Shown: piece by piece, positions 6,956 through 15,221 of the stretch
Position numbering within the stretch: the first letter of the stretch is position 1
Layout of the letters: every line of letters starts with the position of its first letter
Position numbers and translations under genes: made by a program
The notes under the pieces: generated by a model
The model's database searches: none
The model's input: the letters and a program-made list of their open reading frames with translations, nothing else
Told to the model about the DNA's origin: nothing
Source: Desulfovibrio sp.
GTDB taxonomy: Bacteria > Desulfobacterota > Desulfovibrionia > Desulfovibrionales > Desulfovibrionaceae
Length of the DNA: 20,337 nucleotides
Direction of reading: 5' to 3'
Assembly (NCBI GenBank): GCA_022837365.1
Contig: JALHHV010000011.1
Location: 5,453 to 25,789 of the forward strand

Positions 6956-9900
6956 TTACCTCACGGTTTGCCCGGTCGCGGGCAGTCGCAGTTCAAGCAT
7001 GGCCCGGCGCTTGTCGTCCACCTCGTGGCGGATGGCCGAGTATTCCTTCAGGAGTTCGACTTTCGCAAGGCTGCGGAAGGTGTGCAGCATGTACTGGATG
7101 TACACCGCCTTCATGCCGTCCGGTCCATCGCTGCGCATGCGATAGACGCTGGACAGGGCATGCTTGCCCTCCACAACCTGGTTGAGGAAGTCCATTGCGC
7201 CAAGCTGAAACGCCGGGTGCTTGACCCCGTTCCCGGCCAGTTCGAGGAATCGGCTGTAGGCACCGGGGTGGCTGTGCAGATCGACCGGCACGCCATCAAA
7301 GGCAAGGCGGCTTCCCGGTCGGCTCACCTGCACGCCAAGGCGCATGATCTCCGCGTCAATGGGCTGGGGTTCCTGCCTGGTCGAACCCACGGGCGAGAAG
7401 GCGTCGTATGCCCAGCCCAGCCCGGAACGCCACGAGATGGGCCGCCCCCACAAGTCGCGGGCCGGGGGCAGGGTTTCGGACATGCCCGGCGTGCGGGCCT
7501 TCATGGCGTCCACCATGGACCGCACTTCGCGCAAGTACGGATCGTCGGCGCGGGCCACGGCGGCTACCCCGGCGGGCACCATGGACCCGGCCAGCTTCTG
7601 CACCCACGATTCGGCGTAGCGGTCGGGGTCGCCCATGGCCTGAAAGAATGACGACAGGCCAGAGAGATACGTCTTGCTCAAAGCGGTGTTGCCGATGGCG
7701 GCCACAGCGGCCACGGCCACGCGCTCCGCATCCTTGTCCGCCTCGCCGTCCATGTTCCGCAGGGTTTCGGCCATGTCCGCCGCAATGCCCAACTGCATGC
7801 CCAGCGGGTCAAGCCGCCCGTAGGCAAACCACCTGTCGCCAACCTTCACCGAATAGGGCTGCCAGCCAGTGCGCTTCAAGGCTTCGCGGTCACTGCCGGA
7901 CTTGGGGCCGGAACCGCTGATCTTGTCGTTCATGGCCGCGTCCATGCCCGCGAGCATCACGGCCGTGCCCATGGACATGCGGGCAAGGGCGATGTCCTTG
8001 CGGGCACCCCCGGCGGCAAGATCGGCGCGTACATGCTGCATCAGCGGGGCCAGGGGCGTGCGCTCGAAGGCAAAGCGCATGATGTTGGCCGGGGTGCGAA
8101 TGAAGGGAACCAGCACCTTGAGCAGCGGGTATTCCCCGGTCAGGCGTTGCAAGGATTTCGCCAGCGCACCGGGGGCGTTGGTGAAGGTGGAGTAGTCGGC
8201 AAAGTCCACGGCGGCGAGGCGCAAGTCCTCCGGCGGGTCGGCAAGGATGTCGGCCATGCGTTCCTTGATGCGGCCAGGTTCGACCACGCCGCCCGCCACA
8301 TCGCGCACCGCCTGCCGGTGGGCACGGGCGTGCAGTTCCATGCGGTGGGCCACGGTCTTGAAAAACTCGTCCGACGCGCCCAGTGCCCGGCCCGGCAGCC
8401 GGACAAGCGCCCCCAGGGCATCGACCACCCGGCCCGGCCACGTGTCCGACGCCATGCCGAACGCGGCGGAACTGATCGCCCCTTCGCGCGGCAGTTCCAG
8501 CTTGCCGAGGCCGTAGCCGGTTTCACCAGTGCGCAGGGCCTTGCCCGCATACCGGAACGCATCGCCAAGGCTGCCCACGAGGCCATGGAGCATCGCCAGT
8601 GCTTCGCCGGGGTCCACGCCATCCGCGTGGCCCATGAGGGCGCTGATGCCCCCGGCTGCGCGCCGTTCCGCCATTTGCTGGGCCAGCACCAGCAGGTTGC
8701 TGGTGGCGTTGACCACGTGGGTCTTAGGCGAGGAAAGCAGGGCCATCACCCACGCTTCGACCAGAGCATCACGGGTGGCTATCCCCGCCGACTTCTCCGC
8801 GAAGGCGGCAAGCTCCTTGCCCATGCCCGCTTTCGCCAGCGCGGCAACGCGGCTGGCTGCCTCGCGCGCCACGCCCGTGCCGCCGCCGGATGCCAGGGCA
8901 TCAGCCACGGCGCGGGCGCGTTCCATCGCCCCACCCGCCGGGATACGCCACGACGCCAGGGCGCGGGCCGTTTCGGTGCGCGCCGCAATGACTTCCTGCT
9001 GGATGGCGTGGTGTACCGTCAGCATCTTGCGGAACGCGAACAGGTTCACCTCGGACGGGTTGTCCGCCGCTTCGCGGGCTACCAGCGCCAGTTTGTCGGC
9101 GGATTCCGCCCACAACGTGCGCGCGGCTACGGATTGTTCCGCGTTCAGGGGGGCACCCTGCCGCCGCTGCATGAGCACGGACCAGGCGTCCTCCATGGCG
9201 GCACCGTCCGTGATCTCCCGGAAGGTCATGGTGCCACGCCGGGCCGCCTCGATGTCGCCGCGCATGGCGTCGGCCATGCCCTGCATGACGGACTTGACGT
9301 CGTCCGGGGTGTCGATGCGCGCCCAATTGACGAAGACCCCGCCGGATTCCTGTGAGGTGCCTTTCGCCACGGCGGCGGGCGTGGCGCTGTCCAGTGCGCC
9401 GGGGGCTTCGGGGGGTATCGCGGATGCCTCTGCGCGGGGCGTGGGTGGGGCTTCGGCTGCCCCTTCCTGGATCACGGAAGGCGTGTCCTTTGCCCCGGTG
9501 GGGGCACTCCCTTCGCTATGGACAGGTGCGGGTCGGTCGGCTGTGGTCAGTGGCGGGGCGGCCTCGTCGCCCAGCATGTGGAACGCATCGCCTTCCACGC
9601 GGGGGGCGTTGGCGGCTTCCGCCACCTGCCGGGCGAGGGCCTGTTCGCTGCCCTGGGCGGCGGCTTCGCGGCGGGCGATGCCCCAGGCGCGCACGGCCCG
9701 CAGGCCGTTCAAGGCCGCATCCGTGGCCATGCCAAGGCCCAGCCCTTCCAAGGCCAGCTTGGCGCGGCTTTCGGCGGCGGTGTCGCCTTCGCGCGATGCA
9801 AGGAATTCCGTCACCGGGTTGGCGAGGCCCGGGTATTGCTGGACGAGGGAGGCAAGCCGTTCCTGCGCCTCGTCCATGAAGGCGAAGTCGGCCACCGCCC

Positions 9901-10600
9901 CGCGCGTGGCTGCCGCCGCCACGGTGCCCGCACGCCCCATGCCAGCCATGGCCTGCACCGGCTTAAGCCTGCCTGCCACCGTAAAGCCCACCAGCCATTG
10001 CGCCACGTCGCGCACAAGGCCGCCCGTGGTGGATTCCGGGCGGTCCAGTTCGGGGGCCTGGGGCTGTTCCTCGCGGGGCACTTCGCCCTGTTGCCATGAC
10101 AGCGCCGGGCCATCGCCGGACAGGTTTACGCGCAGGTATCCGTCAGGTCCGACGCCATGGCGGCGCAGTGCCGCGCCCACGTCGTAAACGGCCTGTACCG
10201 CCTCGTTGACTGCGCCGGGTACCGCACCGGCCAGGGCGCGGGGCGTTTCCACAACCCCCCGCCCGATATCGCTGGCGATGCGCCCCACCACGGAGCCCGC
10301 TGCCTCTTGCGGCTGCCCGGCGGGCGGGGATTGGTCAGTGATGGGGGCACCCGGAGCGGCGGGCTGCCCGCTGGCAGTGCTGCCGCGCCTGCGGTCGCGC
10401 ACGCGGCGCAACATGTCTTCGGCGGCAAGCGCGGCCTGCGCTTCCTGCCGCCGCTGGGGCACTTGGGGGGCAAGGTCGTCGGGATCGTTGACCGGGGGCA
10501 GGGGGCGGGCACCCACGCCGTCGGCGGGACCATCGGCAGTGCCACCGGAAACGGCGGGGAAACGCTCCGGTAACGTTTCAGTAACGGCGGTCTGACTCAT
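6956..10600 (-). CDS. Large phage ejection / polyvalent-type protein
   Basis: A 1214-aa protein resembling the very long phage proteins described as internal virion, ejection or large polyvalent proteins, which enter the cell with the DNA. The N-terminus (1-100) and a linker at 340-415 are Ala/Pro-rich and disordered. Recognisable blocks are LLSSPKTHVVNATSN (621-635) and VPFIRTPANIMRF (831-843), followed by FERTPLAPLM. The second half has several Ala/Gly-rich helices (for example 875-890, 961-985) that could contact membranes. I see no lysozyme, transglycosylase or nuclease motif. AGGAG is 6 nt before the ATG at 10600. It follows the coiled-coil gene after 8 nt. Finding it without capsid or terminase genes is the oddity. 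Family-level call is moderate; exact role is inference. Confidence 0.75.
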   Translation of the reverse strand: MSQTAVTETLPERFPAVSGGTADGPADGVGARPLPPVNDPDDLAPQVPQRRQEAQAALAAEDMLRRVRDRRRGSTASGQPAAPGAPITDQSPPAGQPQEAAGSVVGRIASDIGRGVVETPRALAGAVPGAVNEAVQAVYDVGAALRRHGVGPDGYLRVNLSGDGPALSWQQGEVPREEQPQAPELDRPESTTGGLVRDVAQWLVGFTVAGRLKPVQAMAGMGRAGTVAAAATRGAVADFAFMDEAQERLASLVQQYPGLANPVTEFLASREGDTAAESRAKLALEGLGLGMATDAALNGLRAVRAWGIARREAAAQGSEQALARQVAEAANAPRVEGDAFHMLGDEAAPPLTTADRPAPVHSEGSAPTGAKDTPSVIQEGAAEAPPTPRAEASAIPPEAPGALDSATPAAVAKGTSQESGGVFVNWARIDTPDDVKSVMQGMADAMRGDIEAARRGTMTFREITDGAAMEDAWSVLMQRRQGAPLNAEQSVAARTLWAESADKLALVAREAADNPSEVNLFAFRKMLTVHHAIQQEVIAARTETARALASWRIPAGGAMERARAVADALASGGGTGVAREAASRVAALAKAGMGKELAAFAEKSAGIATRDALVEAWVMALLSSPKTHVVNATSNLLVLAQQMAERRAAGGISALMGHADGVDPGEALAMLHGLVGSLGDAFRYAGKALRTGETGYGLGKLELPREGAISSAAFGMASDTWPGRVVDALGALVRLPGRALGASDEFFKTVAHRMELHARAHRQAVRDVAGGVVEPGRIKERMADILADPPEDLRLAAVDFADYSTFTNAPGALAKSLQRLTGEYPLLKVLVPFIRTPANIMRFAFERTPLAPLMQHVRADLAAGGARKDIALARMSMGTAVMLAGMDAAMNDKISGSGPKSGSDREALKRTGWQPYSVKVGDRWFAYGRLDPLGMQLGIAADMAETLRNMDGEADKDAERVAVAAVAAIGNTALSKTYLSGLSSFFQAMGDPDRYAESWVQKLAGSMVPAGVAAVARADDPYLREVRSMVDAMKARTPGMSETLPPARDLWGRPISWRSGLGWAYDAFSPVGSTRQEPQPIDAEIMRLGVQVSRPGSRLAFDGVPVDLHSHPGAYSRFLELAGNGVKHPAFQLGAMDFLNQVVEGKHALSSVYRMRSDGPDGMKAVYIQYMLHTFRSLAKVELLKEYSAIRHEVDDKRRAMLELRLPATGQTVR

Positions 10601-10608
10601 GGGGACTC

Positions 10609-12153
10609 CTATTTGCCGCGCAGCTGGGCCTGGCGTTCAAGGGCGCTGCGCATGTTGGAGATTCGCCGGGATTCCTGTTCAAGCTCCTCGTTGGTGATGC
10701 GCCCGGCCTCGAAGGTATCCGCCGTGGCGTCTTCCGCCGCGTCCAGCGTTTGGGCGTTGATGTCGCTGCGCGCGCCGCTGAAGAACCTGGGCATGGGCAG
10801 GGTAAGGGGGTTCTGCGAGGGGTCCACCATGGAGTAGCGGCGAATGACGCCTTGCGCGGCCTCCTGCCTGTTCTGGTAGGTGGCTTGCGGGTTCTTGCGG
10901 TCCCACTCATCGAAATCCATCAAGGCGTTGGCGTGGCTGGCGGCCTGGGCGGGGTCGGGGTTGAAGTCGCTGGGGCGAAGTGACAGGCTGATGCTGTCGC
11001 GAAAGAACTTGGTTTCGTTGTCGTCGCGGCGGGCGGTGAGGCTGTCGAAGGTTTCCTTGCGGATGCGGCCATTCCGGTATGCGGAACGGGCTGCGGTGCT
11101 GATGTCCTCGCCCCGGTCGGCGCTTTCCACGAGGTCCAGGTATGTTGCCGGATCGTCGCGGTTGGTCTGCGCCGGGCCTTCCACAGCGCGCTTGCGCCAT
11201 TCGCGGTAGTCGTCGCCAGTCAGCAGGGGGCGTGCCTTTTCCACGTCGTCGCCGGTCAGGGTGCCCGCATACAGCTTGTCGGTGAGGGTCTTGTCCGCCT
11301 CTGCGGCGGCCCTGCGTTCCGCCCTGTCCGCGAGGCGGGTACGGCGTTCATCGTCCATGAGCCTGCGGCGCATGATCGATTCTTCGCGGGCGTCTATCTG
11401 GTTCAGCACGGCGGGGGCGTCGTCGCCCAGCAGTGCCAAGCTTTTTTCGTACAGGGAGTGGGCGCGGCTCACGCCATCGGGGGTCTTTTCAGACAGGGCC
11501 GTTGCGATGGCCTGCTTCGTGTCGTCGCGGTCCCACGCCGCGAAGAGGGCGGTGTTGTCCTGTCCCGGCATGAGTGAGCGGGCCATGTCGTCAAGGATCG
11601 CACGTTGCGCACGCACCGCAGCCGGGTTGCCCTGGTTGCCCGCCGCGAACTGCTGGAACGTGGCGCGCGCGCCCAGCAGCGTTGACCGGCGGTATTCGGC
11701 GTCCTGCTGCCGCCCGTAGGCGGCCCCGCGCTCCATGGCGGAACGGCCCATGCCGTCCACTGCCTGGTCGAAGGCCAACAGCATACGGTCATTGCCCGCG
11801 AAGCGTTTGCGCAGGTCACCGTGCAGGGTGCGGGCCTGCCGTTCAAAATCCCCCAGGGCATCGCGGGCGTCCGCCCCCTGACGGGTGGTGCGGTACTCGT
11901 CCTCGAAGGCCAGCATGCCCCGGTGGAATTCGTTGGCGGCGCTGACCACGTCGGTTACGTCGTGCAGTTCCTTTGATTCGCGCGCCTCCTTGGCGGCAAG
12001 CTGGGCCAGTTGCACGCCGCTGGCCGCAAGGTCGCCCAGCAGCCGTTGCCCTGCCGTGGGCCGCAGTTCCATGGGCCGTTGCAGCGCCGGGCCGGGCTGG
12101 TTGCGCGGTCCGGCTGCCGCAGCTTTGGGGTTGTAGATGACGATGCTGTTCAC
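10609..12153 (-). CDS. Coiled-coil phage protein, possible internal virion/ejection protein
   Basis: A 514-aa, highly charged, almost wholly helical protein. A basic/acidic coiled coil is evident at about 262-286 (RRRLMDDERRTRLADRAERR). The C-terminus is also helical (NEELEQESRRISNMRSALE). It has no signal peptide or enzyme motif. I chose the GTG at 12153, which overlaps the upstream stop as GTGA, with GGGGG about 10 nt upstream; an in-frame ATG at 12195 lies inside the preceding gene. Its place just before the 1214-aa protein matches podovirus-like gene order, where a mid-size helical internal protein precedes a giant one. That functional reading is inference. Confidence 0.7.
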   Translation of the reverse strand: MNSIVIYNPKAAAAGPRNQPGPALQRPMELRPTAGQRLLGDLAASGVQLAQLAAKEARESKELHDVTDVVSAANEFHRGMLAFEDEYRTTRQGADARDALGDFERQARTLHGDLRKRFAGNDRMLLAFDQAVDGMGRSAMERGAAYGRQQDAEYRRSTLLGARATFQQFAAGNQGNPAAVRAQRAILDDMARSLMPGQDNTALFAAWDRDDTKQAIATALSEKTPDGVSRAHSLYEKSLALLGDDAPAVLNQIDAREESIMRRRLMDDERRTRLADRAERRAAAEADKTLTDKLYAGTLTGDDVEKARPLLTGDDYREWRKRAVEGPAQTNRDDPATYLDLVESADRGEDISTAARSAYRNGRIRKETFDSLTARRDDNETKFFRDSISLSLRPSDFNPDPAQAASHANALMDFDEWDRKNPQATYQNRQEAAQGVIRRYSMVDPSQNPLTLPMPRFFSGARSDINAQTLDAAEDATADTFEAGRITNEELEQESRRISNMRSALERQAQLRGK

Positions 12154-12578
12154 TGCGCGAACCCCCTGTTGCCGGTGCCTTGGATTTTGGCGCACGCCCC
12201 ATCGGCCAGCACGGCGGCGTGATCCAGCAGGGCCAGGAGTTCTTCCCGGCGCTTGGCGTGGATTTCGAGCCGGTCAAAGCCCGGCGCGTCGAGGAGGAGG
12301 CTGATGGTGTCCGTGACCTTGCACAGAGGGCGGCCGGTGAAGTCTTCGGGCTGCGCGTCCGGGGTGGCGCTGCTGCCTTCGAGAACTTCCGAGAGCATCA
12401 GCATGCAGGTTACGTGGGTGTTCAGCTTTTCGCCTGCTTCCCGGCCCCGGATGATGCTGCTGTTGCGCTTGCTGATGTGCGCTTCGGCCAGAATCTTCCG
12501 GACGCCGTCAAGCTGGGTGCGGTAGAGTTGCGCGCCCGTGGCCGCGTTCTGCGGGGTGGCGAGGGGGGAAGTGTCCAT
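12150..12578 (-). CDS. Hypothetical small helical protein
   Basis: A 142-aa protein I do not recognise. Predominantly helical, it contains KILAEAHISKRNSSIIRGRE (29-48) and the C-terminal helix IHAKRREELLALLDHAAVLA. AAGGAG is well placed before the ATG at 12578, and the gene begins 2 nt after the recombinase stop. Its own stop overlaps the next start (GTGA). Coupling on both sides puts it firmly in the operon. A virion-associated or chaperone-like accessory is possible, but the sequence does not show it. Confidence 0.75.
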   Translation of the reverse strand: MDTSPLATPQNAATGAQLYRTQLDGVRKILAEAHISKRNSSIIRGREAGEKLNTHVTCMLMLSEVLEGSSATPDAQPEDFTGRPLCKVTDTISLLLDAPGFDRLEIHAKRREELLALLDHAAVLADGACAKIQGTGNRGFAQ

Positions 12579-12580
12579 GT

Positions 12581-13261
12581 TCACTCCTTTGCGGTTGCCG
12601 CAGGGCGTCCACGCCGTCTGCGGCTGGTTACTGGTGTGGGCGTGCCGGAAAGCATGGCGGCAGCGGCCCGGTGAACAACACGTTCTTCCATGTCGTGCTG
12701 CATGAAGGTCAGGTAGTGCAGGGTGCTGTCTACGCTGCGGTGGCCCAACATGCGTTGGACGAACTTGAGGTCGGCATGATGGTCGCCCGTGGCGGTTTCC
12801 CGCAGGATGGTCACGGCGAACGTCTTGCGGCAGCCGTGGGAACCGTGGCCGCGCCCGATGCCTGCCGCCCGGTAGGCGCGGGAGAGCACCCGCCACGCGG
12901 CACAGGTGGTGAGAGGACCACCTCGGCGGGTGTTCGGGAACAAGTGGCACAAGGGGGCCTTGAAGCCGTGGGCTTGTAGCCAGGCCACAAGATCACGGAT
13001 GGCGGCGCGCAGTTCCGGCGGGGCCGCGATGGTGCGCGAGGCGAGTCCGCCTTTCATGTGGGTTTTGGAGACGGTGATGCGTTCGCGGGGGGTGCCGTTG
13101 TTGGCTACGTCGTACACACGCAGGGAGAGGGCTTCTGACAGGCGAAAGCCGGTTGTGAGGAGCAGCAGGTACAGTGCGCGGTTTCGTGCCTTGTAGGGGC
13201 CGCGAAACGCGCGCAGCACGTCGGCCACCTGCTGGGGAGAAAATGGGCGCATACCGGCCAC
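12581..13261 (-). CDS. Catalytic-domain-only tyrosine recombinase
   Basis: A 226-aa tyrosine recombinase with all catalytic residues: R40 in TTGFRLSEAL, K70 in SKTHMKGG, H142 and R145 in HGCRKTF, H174 in MLGHRS and nucleophile Y183 in STLHYL. It lacks the N-terminal core-binding (SAM-like) domain and any arm-binding domain; only about 20 residues precede the catalytic fold. A basic tail (SRRRRGRP) ends it. The start is GTG at 13261 (ATG at 13252 is an alternative), 15 nt after the replication gene stop. It is in mid-operon, not at an element end, so it is probably not the integrase. Dimer resolution or a replication-linked role is possible. Confidence 0.88.
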   Translation of the reverse strand: MAGMRPFSPQQVADVLRAFRGPYKARNRALYLLLLTTGFRLSEALSLRVYDVANNGTPRERITVSKTHMKGGLASRTIAAPPELRAAIRDLVAWLQAHGFKAPLCHLFPNTRRGGPLTTCAAWRVLSRAYRAAGIGRGHGSHGCRKTFAVTILRETATGDHHADLKFVQRMLGHRSVDSTLHYLTFMQHDMEERVVHRAAAAMLSGTPTPVTSRRRRGRPAATAKE

Positions 13262-13276
13262 GGCTTTTCGGCCCCC

Positions 13277-14284
13277 CTACACCCGGCCCGGAACGCTGAC
13301 GGGCGTGGTTGTGGCGGGGGTGTCCGCTGGCGGCATGTCGCCCGTTGTCACGGAAGGGGCTTCGGAGGGGCTTGCGGAGGGCTTGGCAAGGGCTTGGGCT
13401 GTGTCCCGCCACATGCCTTCGGTCAGGAACCGGGCGAGACCCGGCGCGAATCCGTGGCGCCAGCGGCGTGCAGCAATCGTGGCCTGTGCAGCGGCCAACA
13501 CCTCTGCATCGCCAGGATAGTTAGCCTGTTCGCGCAAGGCCACCCAGGCTGGCAAGCCTTCGTACATCCCCTCTTTGCGAGCGCCCTTGTCCCATAAGGC
13601 GCGCAGGGCTTCAAAATTCTGCATGCCCTCGCTTTTGTCCGTGGTGCCGGTGCTGGCCGGGGACATCGCGGGGGAAGGCTTGCGGCTTTCACCTCTCTTG
13701 CCTTTCACCTCACAGGCGGCCCGAAGGGCCTCTTCCTTTCCCGGCACCTCGCGCGCGCCCGCGCGGTCTCCGTTCACGGTAGTACCTATGGTAAGGGGAT
13801 TTTCTTCTTCTTTTTCTTCTTTCTTCTCCTTCTTCTTATTCGGGGAAGGGTGAGGCCATGCTTCCCGGAAGGCTTTCCGGAAGCCTTCGGACAAGCCTTC
13901 CGTGTAGTCTTTAACAGCTTGGGAAATTTCATCCTTCAGCGGGCATTCCGGCAGTTCGGCAAAGCCGCCAACCCATGAGCGGATGACGTTGGGGGACTCC
14001 GGAGCGTTGTGCGTGAGGAACGCAGGGAGCCAGATCAGGGAGGCCCTTTCGTCATACTTCGCCCACCCTTTGCCCAAGGCTTCCGACAAGGCTTCGCGGA
14101 AGGCTTCAACGGTCCAGGACAGTTCACATGCGAGGCCAGGCACGTTTGCCCGAAGCGCACCCACCGATGTGGTGTGCGGGTGGGTGGACAGGACGAAATA
14201 CAACAGCTTTGCCGCATCGCTGAACCCGCGAAAGTCGCTGTCGTTCCAAATGGAGATGGGGATTTTCCGATACCGGACGGCCAT
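13277..14284 (-). CDS. Phage-type replication protein (replisome organiser-like)
   Basis: A 335-aa protein with the layout of phage replication initiators. The N-terminal winged-helix-like region begins IPISIWNDSDFRGFSDAAKL (9-28). A disordered linker includes a Lys/Glu run KKEKKEEKEEEN (150-161). The C-terminal segment WRHGFAPGLARFLTEGMWRD (275-294) resembles the end of O-like proteins (P..LARFL..G.W.D). Four-residue repeats (EAFR EALS EALG; EGLS EGFR KAFR) are encoded by DNA with exact 12-bp period, suggesting origin iterons inside the gene, as in lambda O. It follows the AlpA-like gene by 8 nt. No helicase or primase motif is seen, so it would recruit host machinery. Confidence 0.7.
   Translation of the reverse strand: MAVRYRKIPISIWNDSDFRGFSDAAKLLYFVLSTHPHTTSVGALRANVPGLACELSWTVEAFREALSEALGKGWAKYDERASLIWLPAFLTHNAPESPNVIRSWVGGFAELPECPLKDEISQAVKDYTEGLSEGFRKAFREAWPHPSPNKKKEKKEEKEEENPLTIGTTVNGDRAGAREVPGKEEALRAACEVKGKRGESRKPSPAMSPASTGTTDKSEGMQNFEALRALWDKGARKEGMYEGLPAWVALREQANYPGDAEVLAAAQATIAARRWRHGFAPGLARFLTEGMWRDTAQALAKPSASPSEAPSVTTGDMPPADTPATTTPVSVPGRV
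13799..13842 (-). repeat. TTC/TTCTT low-complexity tract
   Basis: On the plus strand almost pure TTC/TTCTT/TTT; on the coding strand GAA/AAG-rich, giving the Lys/Glu linker of the replication protein. Such a tract could vary in length. Confidence 0.6.
13869..13900. repeat. 12-bp-period AAGCCTTC repeats in the replication gene (cluster 2)
   Basis: AAGGCTTT at 13869, AAGCCTTC at 13881 and 13893: exact 12-bp spacing, first copy inverted. They encode the EGLS-EGFR-KAFR peptide repeat. Confidence 0.6.
14076..14107. repeat. 12-bp-period AAGGCTTC repeats in the replication gene (cluster 1)
   Basis: AAGGCTTC at 14076, 14088 and 14100: exact 12-bp spacing, same orientation. They encode EAFR-EALS-EALG. 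A third, looser GGGCTTGCGGAG-type series with similar period lies at about 13351-13399. Candidate iterons. Confidence 0.6.
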
Positions 14285-14292
14285 CGTTAGCC

Positions 14293-14490
14293 CTACACCT
14301 CGCGCGGCGTAACAACACGATCCGCGATGTAGAGTTCAATGTCCCCTTGGCGGTATCGAATGGTTCTGCCGTCCCTTACGAATTGCGGCGGTTTTCGCCA
14401 GTATCGTCTGCTGCGAAGCGTGTGGACAGAGAGCCCCAGGATTTCAGCGGCTTCAAATTCGGTGAGCAGTTTTTCCGGCTTCTTCGACAT
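14293..14490 (-). CDS. AlpA/MerR-like helix-turn-helix protein
   Basis: A 65-aa DNA-binding protein. LLTEFEAAEILGLSVHTLRS (8-27) is a MerR/AlpA-type HTH, followed by the wing-like RKPPQFVRDGRTIRYRQGDI (32-51). This is the small family that includes phage P4-type regulators and excisionases (recombination directionality factors). AGGAGG lies 5 nt before the ATG at 14490. It is the first gene of the long minus-strand operon, just downstream of the GGGACA repeat cluster, which it may bind to control replication and excision. A host-independent switch for excision is inference. Confidence 0.82.
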   Translation of the reverse strand: MSKKPEKLLTEFEAAEILGLSVHTLRSRRYWRKPPQFVRDGRTIRYRQGDIELYIADRVVTPREV

Positions 14491-14535
14491 GTCTCCTCCT
14501 TTCATGTGGTGTGAGGTCTTGTGGTAAGCGTACCC

Positions 14536-14662
14536 TGTCCCCGTGGGCGGGACACAAGGGGGGACATGGGGGGACAACAACTTTTTTTGATCGGGGATTC
14601 TGGGCGATTACGCTTGTCCCCTTGTTGTCCCTTTTGTGTCCCTCCCAAGGGACAGGGGGACA
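14536..14662. repeat. Nine-copy GGGACA repeat cluster (candidate origin/operator)
   Basis: In 127 bp: GGGACA at 14549, 14561, 14571, 14649 and 14657; TGTCCC at 14536, 14615, 14626 and 14637. The left and right halves form a long imperfect inverted repeat (GGGcGGGACACAA versus GGGaGGGACACAA), around a centre with a T7 run (14582-14588). It lies upstream of the AlpA-like/replication operon. No coding sequence is supported between 14491 and 14779. Binding sites for the AlpA-like or replication protein are likely. Confidence 0.7.
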
Positions 14663-14779
14663 TGTGTGTTGTCAGCGCTAGTTTCTTGTGCTGTGTGCTG
14701 AACAACCAGGGTTCGAAAAATTGCGAGCCAGTTGCCCGGAAAGCGCGGCATGCGCCCCGCACGAGGTGTTCGAGCCACC

Positions 14780-15016
14780 TCACTTTTTGGTGTGCATTGC
14801 ATCCACACCTCTGTCGATGAAATCCAACTTTTCCCGGCAGAAGTCGTAGATGTGCGCAAGTCCTTCCCGACCTTCTATAGAAAGCCGAAGTTCAGCTTCA
14901 TCTTCGGCAATGGTGACTTCCCACATGAAGGAAAGTATCTGGCGTAGATGGAGAATTGCGGTGGATACGTCGTTATAGCTGGGGGATTCGGCATTGTTGG
15001 CGGCGGACATGGACAC
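14780..15016 (-). CDS. Small helical hypothetical protein
   Basis: A 78-aa protein containing YNDVSTAILHLRQILSFMWE (13-32) and REGLAHIYDFCREKLDFID (53-71), ending MHTKK. I do not recognise a function. I prefer the GTG at 15016 because AAAGGAG (15024-15030) stands 7 nt upstream; ATG at 15010 is a close alternative. The frame is open to an ATG at 15232, which would overlap the repressor gene's 3' end by 11 bp and add a 72-residue Arg/Ala/Pro-rich segment of uncertain reality. It is the last gene before the GGGACA cluster and is probably transcribed with the repressor candidate. Confidence 0.6.
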   Translation of the reverse strand: MSMSAANNAESPSYNDVSTAILHLRQILSFMWEVTIAEDEAELRLSIEGREGLAHIYDFCREKLDFIDRGVDAMHTKK

Positions 15017-15221
15017 GGCGGCACTCCTTTCGGCTGTATGGGGCGGCTGTTCCGCCGGTTGGTCACCAGTACGGACAGGGCGCAGGTATGCCGCCATCTG
15101 GGCTAGGGTGGCTTTCAGACAGCAGCGGCGCGCTTGGTCGGCGGTGCATGATGTGGTGCCCCCTTGGGGGCGTGAGTGCTGGGGAGATGACGTGGCGGCG
15201 CGCCTGCGGGTGCGTGCTTTG

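Noticed and set aside
8033..10187. Long plus-strand frames opposite the 1214-aa gene
   Set aside because: They are antisense to a gene with good start, ribosome-binding site and coupling, and their composition is typical of shadows.
13799..13842. Phase-variable tract
   Set aside because: The TTC tract is imperfect and encodes a plausible charged linker; nothing shows length variation from one sequence.
14536..14662. CRISPR-like array
   Set aside because: Repeats are 6-10 bp, in both orientations and unevenly spaced; there are no spacers of constant length and no cas genes.
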